NCBI RefSeq assembly: GCF_002223055.1
Contig: NZ_NKFL01000006.1
Span: 248,001 to 312,000 of the forward strand
Direction: 5' to 3'
Source: Burkholderia sp. HI2500
Lineage (GTDB): Bacteria; Pseudomonadota; Gammaproteobacteria; Burkholderiales; Burkholderiaceae
DNA: 64,000 bases
Numbering within the stretch: position 1 is the stretch's first letter; every line of letters begins with the position of its first letter. Below, piece by piece: positions 38,942-47,768 of the stretch. The notes beneath the pieces were generated by a model. That model did not search any database, had not been told where the DNA came from, and saw nothing but the letters and a program-made list of their open reading frames with translations. The position numbers and the translations under genes were made by a program.

Positions 38942-41900
38942 ATGAAAGAGTTGCCAGGAATCGCCGGATTGGCCGAGTCCGCGGGATCGTCCCCGCTTGC
39001 CGGCGCGCTGCAGTCGGGCGCGATGCAAATGGCCGCGGCGGCGAATCCCGTCGTCGGCAAGATCGCGCCGACCGCATCGGCCGTCATGCAGGCCCTGGCC
39101 GCCGGCGGGAATCCGGCGCAGATCGCGGCGTCGATGGCCGCACCGGCGGCCGGCATGCTGAATCCGCTTGCCGGGCAACTCGCGTCCGGCGCGATGGCCG
39201 GCATGCGCGGCGCGGGCGCCTCGGCGATGCCGATGGCGGCTGCCGACGCGCCGCCGGCTGTCGACGATCACCCGCTCGCCGGGCAGCCGCTTTCCGATCT
39301 CGCTTCCGCACCGCAATTCTTCGTTCCGGGCCAGACGGCCGCACAGCCCGGCGCTTCGGCCGCGTCGTTGCCGTTCAGCGAGACGACGCGCCTGCTGCGC
39401 TTCCAGTCGTCGCTGACCGGCAACCGCGCGCTGTCGATCGCGGCGATCACCGGTGGCGAAGCGCTGTCGGAAATGCCCGGCTACACGCTCGACCTGATCA
39501 CGCAGAATCCGTCGATCGACCTCAAGGACGTGCTGAACCAGGCGGTCGCCGTGAACATCACGCTCCAGGACGGATCGGAGCGGCAGATTCACGGCTATCT
39601 GGTCCGGTTCGGCTTCGAGCGCAACGACGGCGGCATCGCGCACTATCGCGGCGACCTAGCGCCGTGGCTCTGGTATCTCGGCAAGCGGGTCAACAGCCGG
39701 ATCTATCAGCAGGTCACGGTGCTCGACGTGCTGCGCAAGGTCTTCGCCGATTACGGCGCGCTGGTCGATTACCAGACGCACATCAAGCAGGAACTGAAGC
39801 CCGAGGATTACGTCGTCCAGTTCCAGGAAAGCGACCTGAATTTCGTCAGCCGGCTGCTCGAGCGGCACGGGCTGTTCTACTACTTCGAATACCGGCAGGA
39901 CGGTCACACGCTCGTGATCGCTGACGATTCGGCGTCCTGTCCCGACCAGGCGCACGATCCCGTCGTGACCTACAACGCGGCGAGCGGCGTGCAGCAGGCG
40001 GACCGCCTGACCGCGCTGTCGGCGAGCCGCGAAACCCAGCCCGGCGTGGTGGCGCTGCATACGTTCGACTACAAGCACCCGAAGGGCCGGCCTTACGTCG
40101 AACTGCCGACGCTGGCCGATCAGGGCAATGCACCGAAGCTCGAGGTGTACGACGGCAGTTCGGCATTCGCCTACAAGGACACCCGCGCGGGCGAGGCGGA
40201 AGCCAAGCGCCGGCTCGAGGTGTACGAGTGGCAGGCCAAGGTATTTCGCGGCGAATCCGGTTGCCGCGGGCTCACGGTCGGCCGCAAGTTCAAGATCGAC
40301 GGGCACTTCTGGTTCGACCCGGCCAAGCAGGACGACAACACGTTCCTGGTCGTCGGGATCCGGATCGACGCGAAGAACAACTTCGACGATGCCTCGGCGC
40401 AGCCCGGCAGTTTCCGCAACGAACTGACGCTGATCCGCAGCAAGATTCCGTATCGTCCGGTGCGGCAACATGACAAGCCGGTGATGCCCGGCCCGCAGAG
40501 CGCGATCGTGGTCGGCCCGAAGGGGCAGGAGATTCATACCGACGGCATGGGCCGGATCAAGGTGCAGTTCCCGTGGGACCGCTACGGCAAGAACGACCAG
40601 GACAGCTCCTGCTGGATCCGCGTGTCGCAGCCGTGGGCAGGGCGCGGCTGGGGCACCGTTGCGATTCCGCGCGTGAACCAGGAGGTCATCGTCGATTTCC
40701 TCAACGGCGATCCCGACCGGCCGATCATCGTCGGCCGCATGTTCAACGCGGAACAGACGCCGCCCTACGACTTGCCCGACGGCGCGCACCAGATGGGTTT
40801 TCACAGCAACTCCACGCCCGGCGGCGGCGGGTTCTGCGAAGTCGTGATCCACGACAAGAAGGGCGAGGAACTGGTCAATATCCACAGCCAGAAGGATATG
40901 GCCACGACGGTCCAGAACAATCACGTGACGGTCGTGAACGGCCCGAACCAGACCAACGTCGTCACGCAGGGCCAGCACGCGAGCATCGTGCGCAAGGCGA
41001 TTTCCGTGCAGTCGCAGGACGAGCACATCCAGCACACGGCGAAGACGGCGGTGATCCTGCATGCGCAGGAACAGCACATGGCGCTCAAGGCGAAGGGCCC
41101 CGTGCAGATCGAATCCGATACCGAGCACGTGCACGTCAAGGGCTCCCAGTCGATCGTGCTCGAATGCGGGAAGGCGAAGATCACGCTGTCGGCCGACGGG
41201 CAGATCGTGCTCGACGGCACGCGCGTGGTCGTGCTGGGCTCACAAAGTGTCGACCTGAATCCCGATGGCGCGACCGGGCCCGCGGCGCCGCCGCTCGTGC
41301 CGGTGAACGATCCGACCGATCCCGAGCCGAACGCCGCCGCGCCGGCGGCAGGGGGTGGCGGAGGAGGGGGCGGCGGCGGTGGCGGAGGGGCAGCCGCCGC
41401 TGCGCCGGCGCACGGGAAAAAGCAGGCGAAAGGCGCGCCGAAGAAAGCCGTGGCGACCGGGCTCGGCGCCGACGTCGACAAGCTCGCCGCGAAGTCGCCG
41501 ACGCTCGAACACGACATCGCCAAGTTGCAGAAGGACGGCTGGCATATCCAGTACGGTCCGGCGAATCAGGGGTCGTCCACGAACAAGCACGGCCAGCCGC
41601 CGACGATCGTGATCGACGGCAACGACCGCGGCAATCCGCAGGCCGTCGTCCAGGGGCTCGCGCATGAAACCGGACACGCGCTGTACCCGGGCGCGCCGGA
41701 TTTATCGAGCAAGACCAATTACGTCAACAGCGAACTGGCGGACGAAGGCGCGGCGACGATGAACAACATCAAGGTGCAGCGCGAAATCCTCGCGCACGGC
41801 GGCCCCGACATCCAGATCGCCGGCAATCCGGCCAATTCGCCGGCCTACAATGCCGCGTACAACCAGTTCGTGAAGAACGGCGACGCGAACGCGGCACGGG

Positions 41901-42022
41901 CCGCAATCGGCCACGTCTATGGCACGGGCGAATACGCGTCGGTGCCCGTCAACGGCCAGTATGTCAATTATCAAACGTACTACGGAAGCTGGTATGACCG
42001 TACTTACCCCCCGTCCCATTAA
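38942..42022 (+). CDS. vgrG: VgrG (TssI) spike with C-terminal metallopeptidase effector domain
   Basis: 1026 residues. Residues 1-140 are an unusual Ala/Gly/Met-rich extension. The VgrG core then starts (RLLRFQSSLTG near 151), with the gp27-like part, the OB-fold needle around residue 500-620 (SAIVVGPKGQEIHTDGMGRIKVQFPWDRY) and DUF2345-like beta-helix repeats (VQNNHVTVVNGPN). A 13-Gly linker near residue 805 leads to the toxin domain. Zinc motif HETGH is at 908-912, with Glu935 (LADEGA) as probable third ligand. As a T6SS tip it would deliver a zinc peptidase into target cells. The next gene overlaps its end. Target is unknown. Confidence 0.93.
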   Translation: MKELPGIAGLAESAGSSPLAGALQSGAMQMAAAANPVVGKIAPTASAVMQALAAGGNPAQIAASMAAPAAGMLNPLAGQLASGAMAGMRGAGASAMPMAAADAPPAVDDHPLAGQPLSDLASAPQFFVPGQTAAQPGASAASLPFSETTRLLRFQSSLTGNRALSIAAITGGEALSEMPGYTLDLITQNPSIDLKDVLNQAVAVNITLQDGSERQIHGYLVRFGFERNDGGIAHYRGDLAPWLWYLGKRVNSRIYQQVTVLDVLRKVFADYGALVDYQTHIKQELKPEDYVVQFQESDLNFVSRLLERHGLFYYFEYRQDGHTLVIADDSASCPDQAHDPVVTYNAASGVQQADRLTALSASRETQPGVVALHTFDYKHPKGRPYVELPTLADQGNAPKLEVYDGSSAFAYKDTRAGEAEAKRRLEVYEWQAKVFRGESGCRGLTVGRKFKIDGHFWFDPAKQDDNTFLVVGIRIDAKNNFDDASAQPGSFRNELTLIRSKIPYRPVRQHDKPVMPGPQSAIVVGPKGQEIHTDGMGRIKVQFPWDRYGKNDQDSSCWIRVSQPWAGRGWGTVAIPRVNQEVIVDFLNGDPDRPIIVGRMFNAEQTPPYDLPDGAHQMGFHSNSTPGGGGFCEVVIHDKKGEELVNIHSQKDMATTVQNNHVTVVNGPNQTNVVTQGQHASIVRKAISVQSQDEHIQHTAKTAVILHAQEQHMALKAKGPVQIESDTEHVHVKGSQSIVLECGKAKITLSADGQIVLDGTRVVVLGSQSVDLNPDGATGPAAPPLVPVNDPTDPEPNAAAPAAGGGGGGGGGGGGGAAAAAPAHGKKQAKGAPKKAVATGLGADVDKLAAKSPTLEHDIAKLQKDGWHIQYGPANQGSSTNKHGQPPTIVIDGNDRGNPQAVVQGLAHETGHALYPGAPDLSSKTNYVNSELADEGAATMNNIKVQREILAHGGPDIQIAGNPANSPAYNAAYNQFVKNGDANAARAAIGHVYGTGEYASVPVNGQYVNYQTYYGSWYDRTYPPSH

Positions 42023-42563
42023 GCGCGGCCGCGGCGCGGCGATCGCCGCCTCGCTGCTGCTCGCATTGTCGCTGGGCATGACACCGGCTTGTTCGCAAGG
42101 ATCGAAGAAGATGCACACCACCGTTCAACTCAGTCTCTGGCAAGTGATCGACCAGATCGGCGCGCATCAGCCGATCCGGCGCGAACCCGTCGAGCACCTG
42201 CTGCACGCGAAGCTCGCGCGCAGCGAATCGAGCAACGAATACTTCACGTTCTGGAGCAACGACGATGGCGCGCCGATCAAGCTCGACGACGGCACGCAGA
42301 TCGAGCGCGTCGTGCTGCGCACGAGCAATGAAGGCGGCGCGCAGGGTGCGCTGACGTTGACGCTGTCCGGCCGTTGCGTCGGCCGCGACGACGTGAAGGC
42401 GCATTTCGCCGGGATGCGGATCGCCGGTACGCCGACGGGCCGCTCGCCGAACGAGGAGACGACGTTCCGCTCGGAGACCCCCTGGGGCGAACTCGTGTTC
42501 GGGTTCGCGGAGCGTAACCCCGATTGCCTGTCGAGCGTCGGTTTCGGCGAGAAGGCGAAGTAA
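41994..42563 (+). CDS. Putative lipoprotein, candidate immunity to the VgrG metallopeptidase
   Basis: 189 residues. The start lies inside the last 29 bases of vgrG in another frame, so translation is coupled. The N-terminus has Arg/Lys residues, a hydrophobic core (AAIAASLLLALSLG) and Cys33 in TPACS, a weak lipobox, so it is exported and may be lipid-anchored. No domain is recognised. Overlap with the toxin-bearing vgrG and export to the periplasm suggest it protects the producer from the peptidase. This is inference from position only. Confidence 0.72.
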   Translation: MTVLTPRPIKRGRGAAIAASLLLALSLGMTPACSQGSKKMHTTVQLSLWQVIDQIGAHQPIRREPVEHLLHAKLARSESSNEYFTFWSNDDGAPIKLDDGTQIERVVLRTSNEGGAQGALTLTLSGRCVGRDDVKAHFAGMRIAGTPTGRSPNEETTFRSETPWGELVFGFAERNPDCLSSVGFGEKAK

Positions 42564-42610
42564 CGCGCGCCCCTCACGCATGTGCGTGGATCGATAAAAG
42601 GAAAAACGGA

Positions 42611-43435
42611 ATGGCGGCTTACCGATTGCACGAGGGGCGCATGGCGTTGCCCGACGGCTGGCGCGACCAGACCATGAATGTGTTCCATTTGCCGGATGCG
42701 TCCGGTCGCAAGGACGTCGCATTCGTGGTGACGCGCGACTACGACACGCCGCTCGATGACGCCGGCGCGTACGCGGATGTGCAGCAGACGGCGTTCAAGC
42801 GCCAGTTTCCGGGCTACAAGCCGCTCGCGCGGGAGGCCGTCACGATCGGCGGACTGCCGGGCATCATGCTCGACTACCAGTGGCGCAGCGACAAGACGGT
42901 GCTGCGGCAGCGGCAGGCGATGGTCCGGCTCGACGACGCGATGCTGGTGTTCACGCTCAATGCACGCGTGGAGGATTTCGAGCGGCACGTGCCCGCGTGG
43001 ACGTCGATCCTGGCGTCGTTCGTCGTGATGCCTCCGGTGCCGGATGAAGCCGATACGCCGGCGGCCGCGCACGAAAGCCTGCCGCACGTGTTTGCGCTGT
43101 CGGCCAAGACACGCGTGCTGCGCGTCTATCCGGACCTGCGCACGGTGTGCGAGCGGATCAGCACGCGCGAAGTCGAAGGTCACGACTGGGTGTTCTTCGC
43201 GAGCGACGGCTCGCCGCTCGAACCGAGCATTGTCCAGCACAGCCGCCAGGGGTTGTTCAAGGCGGAAGGGCGCTACGAGTTGCGGCCCAGCCGTGGCTAT
43301 TCGGGGCTCCCGCTGCTGCGCCGGCTCGACGCGGTCACGGCCGTGGAGGGGGTGCCGCCGCTGGTCTCGCTGCAGGATATCGAAGCACATCTGCGTCAGC
43401 AGGCCGCCGCGCGGCCGGACGGCGCGTCGTCATGA
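42611..43435 (+). CDS. Eag (DcrB/DUF1795) type effector chaperone with C-terminal extension
   Basis: 274 residues. Residues 1-140 match DUF1795/DcrB (YRLHEGRMALPDGWRDQTMNVF at the start, then FPGYKPLAREAVTIGG), the fold of Eag chaperones that shield the transmembrane helices of prePAAR effectors. Known Eag proteins are roughly 140-170 residues. Here another 110 or so residues follow (VFALSAKTRVLRVYPDLRTVCE to the end), which I do not recognise. The stop overlaps the PAAR effector start (ATGA), so the chaperone and its client are made together. Cytoplasmic, no signal. Confidence 0.87.
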   Translation: MAAYRLHEGRMALPDGWRDQTMNVFHLPDASGRKDVAFVVTRDYDTPLDDAGAYADVQQTAFKRQFPGYKPLAREAVTIGGLPGIMLDYQWRSDKTVLRQRQAMVRLDDAMLVFTLNARVEDFERHVPAWTSILASFVVMPPVPDEADTPAAAHESLPHVFALSAKTRVLRVYPDLRTVCERISTREVEGHDWVFFASDGSPLEPSIVQHSRQGLFKAEGRYELRPSRGYSGLPLLRRLDAVTAVEGVPPLVSLQDIEAHLRQQAAARPDGASS

Positions 43436-44733
43436 GCGGTGCCGAGGCCGCCCTGCGCGCGGCCCGCATGGGCGACGAGATCGGGCATGGCTTCGGCCTG
43501 CTCGGCATGATCGCGGGCGCGGTGGTCGGCGCGGTGGTCGCGGCGGCCATCGTGACGGCGACCGCGGCCACCGGCGGCCTCGCGCTCGTCGCGATCATCG
43601 GCGGCTGCGTGGCGGGTGGCGGCCTTGCCGGCGGCGCGCTGGTCCGCGGCATCCAGAAAGCGGCCAACCTGCCCGGTCCAACCACCGGCATGCTGCATCA
43701 GGGATCGCCGAACGTCACGGTCAACAGTCGCTCCGCGCTGCGCGCCGGCGTCGACTATGCGGACGAATGCAACGGCCTGCCGTTCAATCATTTTCCGCAG
43801 ACGCGGTTGCTGGTCGCGCAGGGGTCGCGCACCGTGACCGTCAACGGCAAGCCGATGGCGCGCCTGTCGATGAAGATGGAATGCGGCGCGGCCATCAAGA
43901 CGGCGAGCGACAACGTGACGGTCGGCGGCGAGACCGTCACCGTCGTGGAGATTCACGACACGGAAGCGATGTTCGAGACGGCCCTCGAAGTGCTTGGCTT
44001 CGTCGCGCTCGGCGCGGCCGGGCTGGGCGCGCTCGCGGCCGGCCTGGGCGCCACCGCACTGTTCGCGGGCACCGTGATCGGCGCCAACGTCGGCCTGAAT
44101 GCGCTCCATTCATGGGGCGAGTCGCTGGGCCCCGGCTACGGCGACATCATGGTCGGTGTCGCCGGGTTCGCGCTGCTCGGCCTGGGCGCGAAGGGCGCCG
44201 ACACGGAAGCCGCGAAGAACGCGGTCGATGTGTTGAACCGCACCAAGGTGGAGATCGAGCCGAACACGCTCGGCGCGAACGGCGGCAACGTCCGCGTCAC
44301 GACCAAGGGCGTGCCGCGCACGCTGTACGATCAGCTGCGCGCCAAGACGCCGAGCTCGAAGATCCAGAAGATGGTCAACGAGAACTACGAGCCGGGCATG
44401 GACGATCCCGCGCTGCCGGGCCTGACGATCGACAAGCCGCTGCATGCGGACCACATCGTATCGATGAAGGAGATCACCGAGATGCCCGGGTTCAAGGATC
44501 TGTCCTTCGACAACCAGGTCAAGGTCCTGAACAACTCCGACAACTTCACCGGCCTGAGCGAGACGGCGAACACGTCGAAGGGGTCGAAGTCCTATGCCGA
44601 CTGGACCGAATACAAGAAGGGCGGCATCAAGGTCGACGAAGGATTCAGGCAGCAGATGATGCAGCGCGAGGCCGACAACCGGACGATGCTGCAGCAGCAG
44701 ATCAAGGATTTGCTTGGCGATCAGCCCAAGTAG
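43432..44733 (+). CDS. prePAAR-TM-PAAR effector with C-terminal HNH-type nuclease domain
   Basis: 433 residues. The prePAAR motif AARMGDEIGH occupies residues 10-19 and matches the consensus AARxxDxxxH. A first transmembrane region follows at 20-75, the PAAR tip at about 85-175 (GSRTVTVNGKPMARL, Cys151), then a second hydrophobic region at 185-255. This is the class II layout of Tse6. The toxin domain (about 280-433) has HADHIV with Asp340-His341 and NNSDNFTGL with paired Asn, typical of HNH/endonuclease folds, so DNA cleavage is likely. It uses the Eag chaperone upstream and the SUKH-like immunity downstream. Confidence 0.9.
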   Translation: MSGAEAALRAARMGDEIGHGFGLLGMIAGAVVGAVVAAAIVTATAATGGLALVAIIGGCVAGGGLAGGALVRGIQKAANLPGPTTGMLHQGSPNVTVNSRSALRAGVDYADECNGLPFNHFPQTRLLVAQGSRTVTVNGKPMARLSMKMECGAAIKTASDNVTVGGETVTVVEIHDTEAMFETALEVLGFVALGAAGLGALAAGLGATALFAGTVIGANVGLNALHSWGESLGPGYGDIMVGVAGFALLGLGAKGADTEAAKNAVDVLNRTKVEIEPNTLGANGGNVRVTTKGVPRTLYDQLRAKTPSSKIQKMVNENYEPGMDDPALPGLTIDKPLHADHIVSMKEITEMPGFKDLSFDNQVKVLNNSDNFTGLSETANTSKGSKSYADWTEYKKGGIKVDEGFRQQMMQREADNRTMLQQQIKDLLGDQPK

Positions 44734-44767
44734 AATGTGTCGACGACGAATTCAAGGGTGAGTGGCA

Positions 44768-45493
44768 ATGATTGAGCTATCCGCAACGACTTACACGGCC
44801 GAACTGAAGCGCTTCAAGCTGCGCGGCCAGGTCTGGCTTGCAGCGAACGAGATTCCCGCCGACGTGCAGGTGCCGACCGCATGGCGCGTGCTGCTGGATA
44901 CGCCCGACGCCGCGCTGGGCAACTGGCTCGCGAAGATGTGGGCGGGCGTCGCCGGCCGCTTGCCGGCGGTCGAGCAGTTCTTCGCGGAGAAGCTGCGGCG
45001 CCCCGCCGTGTTCCAGAAGGAGAACGGCGATCTGTGCCTGCTCTATCCGTACACGGTCGAACAGGACGACCTGAACTTCTTCATCGGCCATCCGCCGCTC
45101 GGCGATCTCGTATCGGATGACATGCCGCTGTGGCGCGCATTGCCCGACGATCTGCGCAGCTTCTACCAGTTCACGCACAACGGCTGGACGTTCTTCCCTG
45201 CGAACTCGATGGGCCCGTTGCCGATCGGCGACCAGACCGCGCTGACGGACAAGCTCGACCTGACGCCCGACGAGACGCGCCAGCTCGGCGTGAATCCGGA
45301 TCTCGTGTGGACGGTGTTCCAGAATGGCGGCGGCGACTATCTGTGCCTCGACCTGCGCGACAGCGCCGGCGACGGCAGCGACGCAGGGCGGATCTGGTGG
45401 CATGAGAATCCGACCGAACTCGAGCCGGTGGATTTCTGGGCCGTGATGAACGCGTGGTTCGAGATTTTCGTCGAGGAAGCCGACAAGCGATGA
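44768..45493 (+). CDS. SUKH/SMI1-KNR4-like immunity protein
   Basis: 241 residues, no signal or transmembrane segment, hence cytoplasmic where a nuclease toxin would act. The late segment VWTVFQNGGGDYLCLDL followed by WWHENPTELEPVDFW is characteristic of the SUKH superfamily, the commonest immunity fold for nuclease toxins. It begins 34 bases after the effector. ATG at 44768 is chosen; a GTG two codons earlier is possible. It should bind and block the HNH domain of its neighbour. Confidence 0.83.
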   Translation: MIELSATTYTAELKRFKLRGQVWLAANEIPADVQVPTAWRVLLDTPDAALGNWLAKMWAGVAGRLPAVEQFFAEKLRRPAVFQKENGDLCLLYPYTVEQDDLNFFIGHPPLGDLVSDDMPLWRALPDDLRSFYQFTHNGWTFFPANSMGPLPIGDQTALTDKLDLTPDETRQLGVNPDLVWTVFQNGGGDYLCLDLRDSAGDGSDAGRIWWHENPTELEPVDFWAVMNAWFEIFVEEADKR

Positions 45494-45497
45494 TGAG

Positions 45498-45530
45498 ACA
45501 CGCCCGGCGCCTTTCGGGCGCCGGGCGTGT
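45498..45530. terminator. Bidirectional hairpin between the T6SS islet and the minus-strand operon
   Basis: A perfect 14-bp GC stem (45498-45511 with 45517-45530) with a 5-nt loop, just after the SUKH stop and 28 bases before the convergent operon end. No T-run, so termination may need Rho or be weak. Confidence 0.65.
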
Positions 45531-45558
45531 CGGCGTGGGCCGTCCGGCGCGTCCGTCG

Positions 45559-46284
45559 TCAGCTCATTTCGAACAGCTTCCCCCATCGCGCCAGCACGCG
45601 CGTATCGACCCCCGCCATCCTCAGCGTTTTCCACACCACGGTCGACACCGTGTCATAAGCTGCGATCCCGGTCGCCTGCTCGAACGGCCCGACCAGATGG
45701 GCGGCATGCAGGTTCGTGCAGAACGTCGCCACCGCATCCGGTCGCGCCCGCGCAGCCTGGCGCATCAGCGCCGCAAGCTGCGTATCGGGCACCTCCGCGA
45801 AGCTGAAGTTGTCGCGCAACCCGAGATGCTGTTCGCCCACGCATTCGATGCCGAGTTGCGCATACTGGCGCATGATCCGCTGCTGCACGTCGTCGAGATA
45901 CGGCGTGACGAGACCGAGCCGCCGCACGCCGGTGCGTTCGAGCAGTTCGTTCAACGCGAGCACGGACGTCGTCGCCGGAATGCCGGTGGCCTTCTCGATG
46001 ACGCGGCACAGCGCCGCGTCGCGTTCGAAGCCGAGCCAGCCGGCCGACGTGCCGCTCCAGCCGATCACGTCGACGCGCGCGTCGGCGAGCTGCCGCGCCG
46101 CGACGAGCATGCGCGCCGCGTCGAACTGGTCGAGCGCGGCCTCGGTGAGCGCAATCTCGGTCACGGTGAAGCGCGCGAAATGCACGCTGACGTCTGGCAG
46201 CCCGGCGACGATCGCGGTCGTCAGCGGTTCGAGCGCGGTGTTCGACGACGGCGTCAGGATGCCGATGCGGATGCGCGGATTCAT
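45559..46284 (-). CDS. Arylmalonate decarboxylase / Asp-Glu racemase family enzyme
   Basis: 241 residues starting MNPRIRIG. The fold of Asp/Glu racemases, maleate isomerase and arylmalonate decarboxylase is visible: LTPSSNTALEPLT at the N-terminus and two active-site positions. The second has Cys189 (TFCTN). The first, near residues 77-79 (WSGTSAG), lacks Cys. A single Cys at this second site is the state of arylmalonate decarboxylase (Cys188), whereas racemases and maleate isomerase use two. So decarboxylation or isomerisation of a diacid is likelier than racemisation. It is the last gene of the eight-gene operon. Confidence 0.8.
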   Translation of the reverse strand: MNPRIRIGILTPSSNTALEPLTTAIVAGLPDVSVHFARFTVTEIALTEAALDQFDAARMLVAARQLADARVDVIGWSGTSAGWLGFERDAALCRVIEKATGIPATTSVLALNELLERTGVRRLGLVTPYLDDVQQRIMRQYAQLGIECVGEQHLGLRDNFSFAEVPDTQLAALMRQAARARPDAVATFCTNLHAAHLVGPFEQATGIAAYDTVSTVVWKTLRMAGVDTRVLARWGKLFEMS

Positions 46285-46298
46285 CGCGGGGCGTCCGT

Positions 46299-47681
46299 TC
46301 AATCGAGCAACTGCCGCACGGCGTCAACGGCCTCGCGGCGCAGCGCGGCCAGGTCGAGGCCTGGAATCTCGCCGTTGTCCACCACGACGCGGCCGTTCAC
46401 GATGTTGTACTTCACCGGCGCGGGCTCGCCGGCCGCAACCGGGGCGATTGCGTAATCGTGGAAGCCGTTGAAGCGCGGCCCGCTCACGTCGTACAGCACG
46501 AGATCGGCGGCCTGGCCCGGTTCCAGCGTGCCGACCGCGTTCAGCCCGAGCACGCGCGCGCCGCCTTGGGTGCCCCAGTGCAGCACCTCCTCGGCGGTGG
46601 TGGCCGCCGCACCGTGCGCCGCACGATGCACGAGCCAGGCGAAATTCGCTTCGTGCGTCATGCTGCCGGATTCGTTCGACGCGACACCGTCGACGCCGAG
46701 CGACACCGGCACGCCGGCCGCCGCCATGCGCGGCGCGGGCGCGATGCCGCTGCCGAGCCGCGCATTGCTGACGGGGCAGTGCGAGCAGCCGGTGCCCGTT
46801 TCGGCGAGCAGCGCGATTTCGTTCTCCTCGAGATGGACGAGGTGCGCGAACCACACATCGGGGCCGAGCCATTCGTGTTCGGCGACGAATTCGACCGGCA
46901 GCTTGCCGTAGCGCTCGCGACAGAAGTCCACGTAACGCGTCGTCTCCGACAGGTGCGAATGCAGCCGCAGGCCCATCCCGCGCGCGGCGCGTGCCACTTC
47001 GGGCAGCAGGTCGGGCGGCAGCGAGAAGGTCGGTGTCGTCGGGGCGACGACCACGCGCCGCATCGATGCCGTGCCCGCGTCGTGATAACGCGCCTTCAGG
47101 CGCTCGATGTCGGCAAGCATCTGGTCGAGCGTCTCGGGCTGCAATGCCGTGCCGGCGAAGCCCGGATGATCGCCGGCCGCCTGCAATGCGCCGCCGCGAC
47201 ACAGCACGAAACGCATCCCGAAGCTGGCCGCTTCGTCGAACAGCAGGTCGCCGGTCTCGGTCGTGCCGCCCGCGTGATACAGGTAGTGGTGATCGGCGCA
47301 GGTCGTCACGCCGGACAGTAGCAGCTCCGCGAAGCCGAGGCGTGCGGCGATGCGCGCGAGTGCCGGCGTGAAGCGCGCGACACGCGGATACGGCACGGCC
47401 GCAAGCCATTCCTGCAGGCCGGCGTTGATCCCGGCCGGCACGGCCTTCAGCAGGTTCTGGAACAGGTGATGATGCGTGTTGACCCAGCCCGGGTAGACGA
47501 CGCAGTCGGTCGCGTCGATCACGCGTTCACCGGGCAGCGGTGCGAGATCAGGCGCAATCGTCTCGATCCGGCCGTCGCGGATGCGCAGGTCGGCCTGGCC
47601 GAGCCGCGCGGCGTCGCCGGTGCGGCCGCTCATGACCGCGATCGGGTTGCGGATCAGCAGCGAAGAAGAAGGAACGCTCAT
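46299..47681 (-). CDS. 8-oxoguanine deaminase-like amidohydrolase
   Basis: 460 residues of the COG0402 group. Metal ligands: NTHHHLFQN (residues near 68-72), LHSHLSET, the LVHLEENEIALL segment and Asp in LGVDGVASNE. The NTHHHLFQ form is typical of 8-oxoguanine deaminases, but chlorohydrolases and other aminohydrolases share the fold. It hydrolyses an amino or similar group on a heterocyclic ring. It lies beside a nucleobase permease, which supports a ring substrate. Confidence 0.83.
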   Translation of the reverse strand: MSVPSSSLLIRNPIAVMSGRTGDAARLGQADLRIRDGRIETIAPDLAPLPGERVIDATDCVVYPGWVNTHHHLFQNLLKAVPAGINAGLQEWLAAVPYPRVARFTPALARIAARLGFAELLLSGVTTCADHHYLYHAGGTTETGDLLFDEAASFGMRFVLCRGGALQAAGDHPGFAGTALQPETLDQMLADIERLKARYHDAGTASMRRVVVAPTTPTFSLPPDLLPEVARAARGMGLRLHSHLSETTRYVDFCRERYGKLPVEFVAEHEWLGPDVWFAHLVHLEENEIALLAETGTGCSHCPVSNARLGSGIAPAPRMAAAGVPVSLGVDGVASNESGSMTHEANFAWLVHRAAHGAAATTAEEVLHWGTQGGARVLGLNAVGTLEPGQAADLVLYDVSGPRFNGFHDYAIAPVAAGEPAPVKYNIVNGRVVVDNGEIPGLDLAALRREAVDAVRQLLD

Positions 47682-47768
47682 GGTCGGGTCTCCTCGGATA
47701 CGGATAGTCGGGTTGTTGTTCGCCAGGCGCCGCGCGCGGGCTCGATGCCGCGCGCGGCATGCAGCCCG

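Noticed and set aside
41344..41395. Simple repeat (Gly codons) as a possible frameshift or phase-variable tract
   Set aside because: The units are codons of mixed form (GGG/GGC/GGA/GGT), not a homopolymer or short tandem repeat, and the frame is kept on both sides. It is an inter-domain linker.
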